From assembly GCF_008831285.2 (NCBI RefSeq), contig NC_045146.1, positions 23,143,703 through 23,207,702 of the forward strand: a stretch of 64,000 bases of DNA, read 5' to 3'. Position numbers and translations under genes: made by a program. Positions 39,001 through 48,713 of the stretch are shown piece after piece. How positions within the stretch are numbered: the stretch's first letter is position 1; each line of letters opens with the position of its first letter. Source of the DNA: Nymphaea colorata (lineage: Eukaryota; Streptophyta; Magnoliopsida; Nymphaeales; Nymphaeaceae). Under the pieces are notes generated by a model. It searched no databases. It was given only the letters and a program-made list of their open reading frames with translations, and was not told the DNA's origin.

Positions 39001-39215
39001 ATTCAACAGAACAGATCAAAAGGAAAGGGGAAAAAAGGGAAGAGTCCACTTCAAGGGAGAAAACGAAAAACCAAAGGGAAACCAGAGCCATTATGGTAGC
39101 GATTGAAGTACGTACATGGCAGATCCACCTGCATGGTGCTTATCAGGTCAGTGTGCCAGAGATTGGTGAAGTTCTTGCGAGCCTCCATCTTGTCCACGTA
39201 CTCTTGCGACGCCAT
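36039..39215 (-). CDS. PLAC8-type cysteine-rich protein with Pro/Tyr/Gly-rich tail
   Basis: Eight exons on the minus strand, in transcript order: 39215-39116, 38855-38834 (22 nt), 37658-37602, 37523-37442, 36828-36733, 36645-36521, 36437-36419 (19 nt), 36332-36039; total 795 nt, 264 aa. All introns are GT-AG and the phases fit. The protein starts MASQEYVDKMEARKNF and continues YCCLAFWCGPCVSYMLRKRA, then a Cys-rich core (GYMPCSGRCGESKCPEFC; CFGNSVASTRFLLQDQFNIQ; TPCDNCII) and a hydrophobic stretch (GFMFCLQQLACIFSIIAMIVG). CTVCACMQTQHKIEMDKRDG leads to a tail of PAGYPPA repeats ending YYSK. It resembles Arabidopsis proteins annotated as PLAC8 family (for example At4g23470) in order and length. 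Such proteins are thought to be membrane-associated, but the function of this branch is not established. A GC-rich, GA-containing leader lies at about 39216-39570. Confidence 0.92.
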
Positions 39216-39569
39216 CTTAAACAGCCCGAATTCCTCTCCTCCTCCTTTTTCCTCCTCAACGCCCTAATGCCACAATTTCTCCCTTCTCTGCTGCCCCTGC
39301 GTCCACAGACGAACGCAAACAAATTGGAAAGCTTTGGACGGACAGATTCTCACCTCAGCCGAGAAAGAAAGAGAGACACAGAGAGAGAAAGAGAGAGTGC
39401 CTTGGCGAAGAAGGGTCGTCGTCTCCGGGAAGGGGTGAAGGAAGTAAGAAAGGAAGATGAAAGTCGACGTCCTCAGCCCGGTGAAAGTCGAAAGTCTCCG
39501 TCCTCCAGCAGCCTCCCTTCCCCCAAAAAACACGACACCATCCTTTGTTCAACTGCCGGGATGACGAAA

Positions 39570-42566
39570 CTACCCCCTCGCCTTTGCTTTTTCTCTAATA
39601 CAAATTACCTTTTTCTTTTTGCTTTTAAAATATATTACGTTTTCTTTTATATAAAATAGGGGGCGGTTTCCTTCTGGTAGAGCGTAGGTTAATATAGTTA
39701 TTTTATATTAAACAAATACATGAAAACGAAGGAGCAGGGTGAAGTTGCTCCCAGTTTCTAAAATCGGATTTCGAAGATTCATAAGCTTCGCTTTATTGAT
39801 TCAGTTCAAATCAACTTTTAAATAAAAAACCAAACTTTGCTTTCCAAAAGGAAAAGGCTGCGAAAACAATCACTCGAATACGCAATTAATAAATGTTTAT
39901 GAGAAATCAATTAAACAAAAACAAACGAAGCACTTAACAAAGGGCATTTTTTTATAACGTGGATATGAAAAGGAGTGTTTGGTCATCTCCAGCAAAGACT
40001 CAAACCGGATGGAGATGGAGATGGAGAGCGTCGCGTATTATAGATTTGAAAATGTGGAAACCAACCAACCAACCAACCAAGTCATACAGCTCGATTCAAA
40101 ATTCGAGTTAGAACGGGATGGTTGACCGAGCCGATGGTTCAGAGATCCGAGTCGGGAGGACCCGTTCACAGACTGACAGAATCGATTCGTCGCCATCCGC
40201 TTTTTCTTTCTTTTTTCTTTTTTACTTAACCCCCCCTTGTAAAATTTTAAAAAGTGCACTTCAGCCCCTGTAATTTACAGTGTAAGTCGTCCCCTTTCCA
40301 AGAACAAAATTTCTAGAGAAATAAAATTTTGTCTAGTTCGTTCTTCAACGCATTTGCTTTCAAGCTAAGGCACATACATGAATGGGGTCCGTGGGCAGCT
40401 GGCGTGGTGAGATTCAATCAATTTATTGACCAAGTCAGGCCTGCCTGAAATAATGTGCCAGTCGGGGACGTCGATTAATCAAACTAGAATCAGGATTCAA
40501 ACATGAGGTACTTTGTTAGATTCGCAATTTGAATCTGATTCGAGTCCGAGTCTTAAGTTTACGTCCAAATCTAAATCCGATTTCTAAATGCTCAAACAAA
40601 TTTAAACCATGTTGTGAATTGGTTTTTTTTGTATGGGTATCGGACATAAGATCTTTAATTAAATTTGAATCAGACTAGATGTGTCTCCGACATTTAGGCT
40701 GAATTCTTTCTTTCAAATGAAATGTATAAAGAATTCATTTTTCTATAATTTTTTTTTCTTTATAGTCATTTTTCATAAATAATTTGGGAGTTACGAATAA
40801 TTAGCTTGATATTGGGTCCACTCGATACATTATTGAGTATGCAATCAAATCATTCTTTTTGAAAGAAGTTTCATTACCATAAAGAGATATGAGAATTATT
40901 ATCATATTTCTTCATAATAATAACAATAATGTGCTGAAGTTTCAAACAACATATAGTTGCGTGATTATTCAATTCAACCATGTTAGAAATTCCCGATAGA
41001 AAAACTGGGCTTTTAACACCATGAAAGCCTTTTTTTTTTTTTTTTTTTTTCATTTTTATTTTTAACCCAATGGACCATACTATGGGTCGTGTTGGCATAA
41101 TTTAGGCACAATCCTATCTAACTCTCCAACTTGTTTATAAAAAACTAATGATAATTTTATATTTAATTGAAGCCAAGAAACCATTTGTCGGAGGGTAGGC
41201 CGCCTCCCAGATTTATTAAGAAAAAAATCATGCACTCCGATCTAAGAAAAGCACAAAACAATATATATATATATATATATATAACCGAAACATGTGCCAT
41301 TAGCATGTGAGCAACTTAGACCAAAGATATTTGGCCAATCGTTTTCACTGTTCTTGGGCCAACATTACATTTTCCGGAAATTTGACTGCTGAATTGACCT
41401 GCTGCTGCACTTGTGCAATAAAATCCATCTAATGCCATTTGAAGCCATGAATGGTGAAATTCATGATGTTTTGTTTACAGAAGCAAGAACAATTTATTTT
41501 GAACAAACCATTGAGTAACCCTCTTTTTTTTTTGGACAAAGAAAAATAACAACTTATTTCAAACAAACGGTATTTGTTGAAACCTTTTTTGTTCGTTGAA
41601 ATAGAACAGAAACATTTTATTCAAACGAACAATCCTTGAGGAATCCATTTTTAGTGGTTGGGACGTCTGTCCGTAAGAAAGGAATTTGCATCTTTCTCTT
41701 ACTTTTTCTTATCATTCGGATTCCTTCTCTGTCCTTTTGTTGCTTGGAGGAGGTCCCCAAAATAATGGGGGCATCTTCACAAGTGTATTAAATGGGTCTA
41801 GAGGAGAGTTGGCATAATAGGTGGTCAGTTTTCATTTAAAGTGTTAGGGGGCATCGTCAGTAGTGAAGCTACTTGTTACCTGGGGTGGGCAGTGGCCCAC
41901 CCCAGCCATTCAAAAATTTCATTATAATGTCCTAACATCACATTGCTATGACCCTAAATTTGTTTTGCCAAGGCAAGTGCCCCACGATTTGGGCATCATC
42001 AGGAGCTATGTATGTAGATGTACAGGTTGAAGCTCAGTGAAAGGGCAAAAACATTTAAAACCAAAATTAGTTGCGGAATGTCCTACTTTTTTCAAGAATC
42101 TTTGATGTGAGGGTGAGTGTAACCTCTAAAACGGAAATCTTTTTTATGACAGTAAACGACCCCTTACCCACCAATCTTTTTCCAGAAGAGTGCCATGGGA
42201 AAGCAGCGTTTCAAATCAAGAACCCCATAAAAGATAACTTGTCTTTAATCAAATGCTGCAATCACGGAGTAATGTGCAAAAACAAGAAGCATATTTTCGT
42301 TTTAACGTTTTACAAAAGCTGAAAAGGAGAAATGATGTGTAAACGTATTTTCCTATGAGATTCATCTGAATAACTTTTTTTTTACTGCAATTCAATTTAT
42401 TTTCAGGTCTAAAACTAGTCAATTTTAACATTAACTACGAGTTTTGCTGAAAACCAACCAAAAAAAAAAAAATCATAATCCCAAATTAACTTGTAATTAA
42501 AACAAAATTATTTGTAAGATGTCTAGCTTTTTAGGTTTTGAGGTGCTAGAAGCGACTACTTGAATT
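39570..42566. other. Intergenic region upstream of the PLAC8-type gene
   Basis: No gene recognised. It includes a long T run at about 41031-41050 and a TA run at 41261-41282. CCAA/ACCA tandem sequence near 40060-40080 gives a short simple repeat. The first few hundred bases are likely promoter of the minus-strand gene. Confidence 0.5.
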
Positions 42567-43024
42567 ACCCAACCTAGGACGTGTTTGGTTGAGAAATAAA
42601 TGATGATCTAAGGCTGCATGCATGACTTGTTTAGACAGTAAAATACCCATCCAAATACAAAACTTAGTAATTAATTAAATCTTGGTGCTGGGCATTTGAT
42701 TGCTCCAGATTTGAAATTCGTCGATCTGATATGGCTCTGACACGACTAATTTTTTAGTTATGTGGCAAAATATATACGATAAAATCTACAGTTCATCAAA
42801 CTATGGATCTTAGATCAGACCTAAGATTTACTCTTAAAATTCTTATTTTACTCTTTTTTCTTTTTTTCCAGATTTAAGATCACAAGGGGGAGGGTCGGAT
42901 CTTAAGTTTATGGTTTCAAATATTGAGAATCTCAAATCCGGGGCTATCAAACGGCTCTATGCGGTCCTGAGTGGGTTTGATTAGGATCCTTTTCGGGCAA
43001 CCAAACATGCCCTTAGGGTTGGGT
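42567..43024. mobile_element. MITE-like element with ~27 bp terminal inverted repeats
   Basis: The left end (from 42567, ACCCAACCTAGGACGTG, then TTTGGTTG) is matched imperfectly by the reverse complement of the right end (to 43024, ACCCAACCCTAAGGGCATG, then TTTGGTTG). The 458 bp element has no coding capacity and an AT-rich interior. Terminal motifs with GTTTGGTTG are common in small plant DNA transposons. A target-site duplication was not identified, so the superfamily is left open. Confidence 0.65.
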
Positions 43025-43736
43025 TGGTGGAGAAAAATAACATTGTTATCTTTATCATTAACTTGATAAATATGTTACCCAATAATTTCCAAATCCATCT
43101 TTTCCGGATGTCTAGACATGTAAGCTGAAAAAAAGTATTGGTGGACAAATGTTTTTTGTAAAATCCTCCTGATATCTTGTCTTTTATAAACTTACGAAAA
43201 CATGTTTTTTTCTTTTTTCATGTAGATCACTAGGTATTTCAATATGGAGATAACTGCCCTTGCTGGATTAAGTTTCTAAAATGCTTACATATAGGTTCGT
43301 CTTCAACTTAAGGTAGTAAGTACAGCTTTTAGTATCTGCATTTGAACAAGAGGAATGTAAGGATTTTAGATTGAGAATCGCCATGATTCGAGCAAAAAAT
43401 CAGGCAAACCTAAGCCATAAGGAGCAAGTGAAACTTCATTTCTATTACGTTGAGATCATTGTAGAGTTGGATAAACTGAGCCAACATAACATATATTTCA
43501 TAGACTGATAGCATCAGAAAGCCTTTCATATGCACCCATGTCCTGAATATACATAGAAAACCAAAACCAAACGTTTCTGGCCGGACGTCCTTGTATTTAT
43601 AAGAGTTCAATATGTAAACAGCAAACAATGAAATGGGGGAAAAAAAGAAAAGGGAAACTAGGAAAGAAAGAAGAGAAGAGAACAATACATAGTGAACATG
43701 GGGCCGTCGAGTTATGGATGAACTGATGTATGAGGA
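43025..43736. other. AT-rich spacer and probable 3' untranslated region of the expansin gene
   Basis: No open frame of interest. The part next to 43737 should be the 3' untranslated region of the minus-strand expansin. Confidence 0.45.
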
Positions 43737-45346
43737 CTAATGGAAGTTGAGATCTCCTTCATATGTCATTCCAAACTGCCAGCCTGAAGGAGCAACGTTG
43801 TTCAAAATGAGGGTCTGCTTGGTAGAGCGGCATGTGATCCTGAAAGACAGGGTTTGGCCTCCGAGTGCGGAGAAAGCCTGGTATGTGGCGCCCCAATTGT
43901 GGGACATTGTTATCCAACCGGTTTCGCTGCCCATGACAGCCACTTCCAAGATGTCTCCCCCTCCACCCATGTTCATTATGTACACCAGCAGCCAGTATGC
44001 GTTGCCCTGCAACGTGAACCTGATCCCACCCTTTGGGGTACATGCAACCCTACAATTCAGACCACTCTCCCTTGATCAGTACCACCATGGTAGTTCAAAC
44101 TAAGTTTTTCACAAACCCAATTTCGGCGGTCACCTAAGTTACACAAAGAGTTATTTGGCAGCAGCAACACATGAATCTGTATCTGCTCCATGGACCACTA
44201 GAACGATGTGTTCCTCAAATTTATCTCAGATTCATGAAAAGTAGTGTTTCTAATGCCAAACAACCCTTTCTACACGTATGTGTATACACAAAAGTGTGTA
44301 CTTATTACGTACCTACGGTATTGAACTGGAACAATGCCGGCATGCCACTCGGCGATCTGCATGAAGGCTGGCTTGGCCAAGTCGAAGTGTTGGCGTGGCG
44401 GGTTGCACCACCCTCCGTTGTCGGAAGGCTCAGCCCAGTTCGGTGGGCAGAGGTTTGTGGCGGTGACTATAATGGATTTCTGGTAGCATGCTGGTGCACC
44501 ATTGCATCTTATTTCGTAGCATTGCCCGCATCCGAGGCCGTCTTGGTACAGGACAGAGCTAAGCGCTGCAGTATCGGTTCCATATCCGTTGCTGAACAGG
44601 TTTCCATATCCGCACGCTCCTCCTGAAAAAAAAGAAAAAAAAGTTTCCATAGTTATTGCTTATTGCAAGCATATTTACCTTGCAAGTGCGATACATTTAA
44701 GCATCGCCGGATCAAAAAAACAAAGTTTGTCTACCATAAGCATGAGAAATGATTTTGATTGAGAGAAGGGTATTGGCTAGTTAAACTTTGGTCCCATCTT
44801 ATATAACAAAGTTAAAATCTCTGAGACAAACGTTCTGTTTTCATCATGGACCAGCAAATCAAACACGGTGAAGGAACATGCATTTCTCATGGCACCCTAC
44901 ACCAGGAAGGGGCATTTCCCCCAAAATTCAGGATCAGCTCTGAAACAATAAAAAGATTGTCTATATGTCCATTTGCGTCCATAGCAATTGGCTAAGCTGC
45001 AATTTGCCGTAATATTTCAACCAAGACAACAATATTGTTTTATGTACATGTGAATACCATTTCATGGGGTAAAAGGCAGAAGGACTATTTGTCACGTACC
45101 CATGGTCTCTGAAGCAGTTTCATCTCCATAGAAAGTTGCATGAGCGTCGATCCAACCAGAGGGCTGAAATCCTCCACCATTGCCGTTGTCGGAAGGTTGG
45201 TCTCCGGCGGTCGGCGGCGGGGATGGATCCTGACGTTTGTCACCAGAGGACCCTTGACCAGCCTCGATCAGAAGAGGCCATGAGCACAGCACAACCAAGA
45301 TGAGGTACCCAAGAAGGGCCTTAGTTCTGAGCCTCTGGCAAATCAT
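43737..45346 (-). CDS. Alpha-expansin (EXPA family)
   Basis: Secreted wall-loosening protein acting non-enzymatically on cellulose/xyloglucan contacts. Three exons on the minus strand: 45346-45100, 44622-44313, 44049-43737; 870 nt, 289 aa, with GT-AG introns. A signal peptide covers about residues 1-29 (hydrophobic [19 protein letters not shown]). A linker of about 35 residues rich in Gly, Pro, Asp and Ser follows. The double-psi beta-barrel domain starts at [13 protein letters not shown], with GGACGYGN at 83-90, the usual cysteines, [19 protein letters not shown] and HFD at 161-163. The C-terminal binding domain (about 195-289) has [19 protein letters not shown] and [12 protein letters not shown] and ends NLNFH-like (DLNFH). 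Alpha-expansins are usually about 250-260 aa, so the linker makes this one long. FYGDET and ETMGG recall the EXPA7/EXPA18 root-hair group, but I would not assign an orthologue. Confidence 0.95.
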
Positions 45347-45409
45347 CTCTGCACCAGAACCGCGACTCCGGAGTCTGCCTACTTACGTACCCAAGAAGGG
45401 CCTAAGTTC
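45305..45409. repeat. 23 bp direct duplication spanning expansin start and leader
   Basis: GTACCCAAGAAGGGCCT plus the next six bases occurs at 45305-45327 inside the signal-peptide codons and again at 45387-45409 in the leader, with one mismatch in 23. The spacing is 82 bp. The upstream copy is followed on the minus strand by GTAAGT, a perfect donor consensus, and overlaps a small upstream frame beginning MNLGPSW. Confidence 0.7.
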
Positions 45410-45436
45410 ATTCCAATCTCATGTTCTCTGCAACCA

Positions 45437-45450
45437 ATATATACATATAC
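45437..45450 (-). promoter_or_regulatory. Putative TATA box of the expansin gene
   Basis: The minus strand reads TATATGTATATATT here, about 90 bp before the ATG at 45346. Position and sequence suit a plant TATA box. AT-rich matches are frequent, so this is a moderate call. Confidence 0.4.
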
Positions 45451-45534
45451 CTTGTCCATGGACGCATTGACTATTGGTTTAGCTAGCGTCAGACACGAAT
45501 GCAGAAGTCTCTCTCTTTCTGTGCGGACGGCCAA

Positions 45535-45551
45535 GACGTGCAATCCACCAT
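45535..45551 (-). promoter_or_regulatory. Near-consensus root-hair cis-element (RHE) upstream of the expansin
   Basis: The minus strand reads ATGG-TG-GATT-GCACGTC. The published root-hair element of EXPA7-type genes is WHHDTGNNN(N)KCACGWH. Every position agrees except one of the two H positions in the leading part, which is G. It lies about 190 bp before the ATG and about 90 bp beyond the putative TATA box. Function is inferred from the match and the EXPA7-like protein motif. Confidence 0.35.
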
Positions 45552-47691
45552 GCATCCATGTGTGCAGCCCCACGTCGTGCATAATCGTATTAGAGTTGGT
45601 GGCATGCCAACAATAGTTTGAAAACCGAGTCATCTTCATCTTCTTCTTCTTCCTCTCGGCCAGAAGAATAAAAAATTAAATATGCAGTCACAAACAGTTT
45701 TTCAGAACCCCTGCAAGGACTGTTCCCTACTGTAATCACAAGAGAGAGAAAGTTCTGACATTAGAAAACTATGGTTATTCTAAAAATCTTCTGTGAACGC
45801 TAATATGCAGACCAAAATCAAAATTGATGCAACCAGGGGCTAACTTAGACCGCCAAAGAGGGAGCTCTACTTTAATTAAACTTAAGTGTACAATATGTTG
45901 ACTTCGATTATTCTTTAATTTTCATCTCTTTTTTCTATCCATTTGTATGCCAAAGGTAAGGCTTTGCTAATAAACAATGATACTTGCCCTCCGAATATTC
46001 AGAGCTAGGATCAAGCAGCTAGAGACACTGTATATGTATATATATGCAAGAAACAAGCATGGAGGATCTAACCAATCCCATAGTCATGCTCACCATCAAG
46101 GTGGGGACTTCCTGAAACTGCTTCAGAACCAAGAACCTAATGACATAATAGACATTGTAGAGAACCAGAACATGGCACGCACTGAATTAAGTGGGACCTC
46201 TTCAAGTCCTTATAGATACTAAATAAAATATAATGGACTATGAAATGGGAGTTAAAATTAACATGAAGCCAGAGAGAAAGCCATTAATGAAATCTAGCTA
46301 TGCATGATTCTGCTGATCAGGGTCTACAGTTTGAAGACTTTGGCTAGCAATAAGCATTAGGGCAGTGAATCAGTGGCGCCCGAACTAAACAACTCCGTCC
46401 AGTAGGATTCAGGAAAGGACGGGTCTGGTTAACATTGGTGTAAATCTATTGTATGGTGGGAAACAGAACTTGCGAAATGAACCAAGCTAGCAGCAGACCA
46501 CTCGTTCGTTAACAGAAGCTACAGATTTCCCGAGGAAGGTTTCTTTTAAAATGTCTCCTTGAAGATTAATAATATGGAAAGTAGATGAAAATATATTTTC
46601 ACACTGTATGCAAAATATAACATAGTATGCTCATCTTTGGTTCCCTCAGATGTGCGAACGGGTTTTTCTAGATAAGTTCTTCGACGAACATCAACAGAGA
46701 TAACATAGCTCCAACTAGACCTGAGTCCTCAACATTGAAAATGGAGAATAAGCCAAGGAAAGAAAAAGCTTAATGTGGTTCTTCAACACAGAAGGCACAA
46801 CTTTCAGCCTTGACGGCTCTTGTGCAAAACCTTTATTTTAGACGAGACAATCTATTAGAAATAATTTTTCAGTTAATAGATTTGCTGCTAATATTTGCCA
46901 GATTCTTATCTTTGGCCGATCTTTTTGACTGAAATGACCTAGTGTTTTCTTTTGCTAAAAATGAATACCTCCGTAACTTCAAGGATTTTATTTTTTGATT
47001 TTAGCATTTTCTCTCTAAGTATGATAGTTTTGCTCTTCTTCTGCGTTCATCCACCGTCAAACAGGATCTTAAATTGCTAGGTCTAATTTGTCTTGAAGGT
47101 TGACTATGACATCTCTTTGGTGAAGAAGTCAGTGATCTCTTTCATCATTGTGGGTTGTTATCCCAGCCTAGCTAGGCCTTCTTCAGCAAACATTTTGCTC
47201 TAACACTGTTTTGAAAAAAGTAGAATATGTAAAGAGAAAAAAAAAATCAGCATGTTTCTTGACCGCATAAAGCATAACCGTTGGCCTTGGTACCTCTTCT
47301 GCCAAACATTCGTTACACATGACAAGTCCGTTACAAAGATTTTTGACAAGTTTTGAGTTGCAAATTTGTTGTCAATCTTTGTTACAAAGATTTTTGACAA
47401 GTATTTGTTCTTCAAATACTTGGCTCCTTAATTTGAGCATTTCTTCTCTAACTAAAATAATCTTCATCTTCTCTTCTGCTTTCACTACTCAGGTAGATCA
47501 TGTGGCTGTTGACCCATTTGGGCTCCTATTGTTTGAATTCACTTGATGCCTACTACTAACCAAGCTTGACATGGGTTTTGCTTATGTTTGGAAGATAGGA
47601 TTATGGCTTCATCCCTCACCAATCAACCTATTAGCATGCAAATTTTTCCAGAAGTAGTAAGAGGAGAATGAAGGATGCCAAGTTGGATCAA
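45552..47691. other. Intergenic region upstream of the expansin gene
   Basis: No gene supported. It includes expansin promoter sequence at its start and a direct repeat of GTTACAAAGATTTTTGACAA at 47330 and 47381 (51 bp apart). AT-rich sequence without recognisable coding similarity makes up the rest. Confidence 0.5.
47330..47402 (+). repeat. 22 bp direct repeat, two copies
   Basis: Identical copies at 47330-47351 and 47381-47402, beginning GTTACAAAG and ending GACAAGT, with a similar GACAAGTCCG just upstream. The unit spacing is 51 bp. It is too short to assign to a family. Confidence 0.7.
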
Positions 47692-47699
47692 GTCTCAAC

Positions 47700-48704
47700 C
47701 TACGTAACACGGGTACATGCATTTAACCCACGTACCCATTCCGGTACGTGGGTACGGCACAAGCATCAGATACGGGCTGGATCGGGTCTGGGTCAGACCC
47801 CATCTGAACCAAAAAAATTGTTCCATTTTATACCTGAATTGATGACCGGCAGCGACGATGACCGGCGGCGATGTCCAGTGGTGTCCGCCGGCAAGCAGGT
47901 AAGCGTTTTTTTTTTTTTTCTTTTTGATATTACAACTTAGGTTTCCTTTTCTAATTTGGGTTTTTTTTTTGGATGTTTTTGTTTGAAGATTGAACTGTCG
48001 ATCTTTCCATTTTCTTGATTTGGGGATGTTTTTGTTTCATATTTTGTTGGATACCTAAAAGGATTTTAGAGTGAAGGTTGATATGGGTTTAGAGAAGCAA
48101 CTGTTGCTTTTCCAATAGGGATTTGGTACGTCTGGTTTTTTGCCGCATATGATTAGATATCAAGTAGATGATGAATACTGGATAAGGTTCAAATAAATGT
48201 TGTTGGCAACATGAAAAAGGATAAAAGGGAAACACTTCTTTACGGAGTTCATGAATGCGGACAAACTGGGGAATTGATCTACATTACAAACTGCCAATTC
48301 TTATATGTGAAATGCGAGTTTTCTATGTGAATTTTCTAGCTTACTCTCCCTTCTTTTGGGCTCATTCTGTTCAATTTCCTTCCTTCTATTTCTATTTGTG
48401 ATACTACACGAAAGCCAAGCAATGGGATTTCGTTGTCGTGGTAAAAATGAGGCATCATTTTGCTGGAGAACGGCAACGAAAATAAATGTCTTACAACCAC
48501 AAGAAGGAAACTTCTTTGCAGTATATTGCTATGTTTTTTTTTAGCAAACATCTGAGTGAACTATTAATGTTTTTTTTTTTTTTTTTCATTTTTGACAATA
48601 TAAAATTTGCCGTACCCTCGTACCCACAATGTTCAAAATTGTTGTGTCCAAATCCATACCGCCATAGTCCATGACCATACCGTACCCGCACTCATGTGAC
48701 ATAG
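47700..48704. mobile_element. Non-autonomous DNA transposon with target-site duplication
   Basis: A direct duplication GTCTCAAC(C) flanks the element at 47692-47699/47700 and 48705-48712/48713. The ends are inverted: left CTACGTAACACGGGTAC, right (reverse complement) CTATGTCACATGAGTGCGGG then TAC. An extra TGAGTGC-type stretch is present only on the right. Subterminal GTAC/CGTACCC motifs recur at both ends, and a perfect palindrome CCCACGTACC-CATTCC-GGTACGTGGG lies at 47727-47752. No transposase is encoded. Read as an 8 bp duplication, the element starts with C and ends with G, which fits the inverted ends and points to hAT. Read as 9 bp it would fit a Mutator-like element. Confidence 0.78.
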
Positions 48705-48713
48705 GTCTCAACC

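Noticed and set aside
46374-46385. TGGCGCCCGAAC, identical to the start of a tRNA-Lys-type primer-binding site
   Set aside because: No LTR ends upstream, no polypurine tract and no gag or pol sequence downstream; a single 12-base match is not enough.
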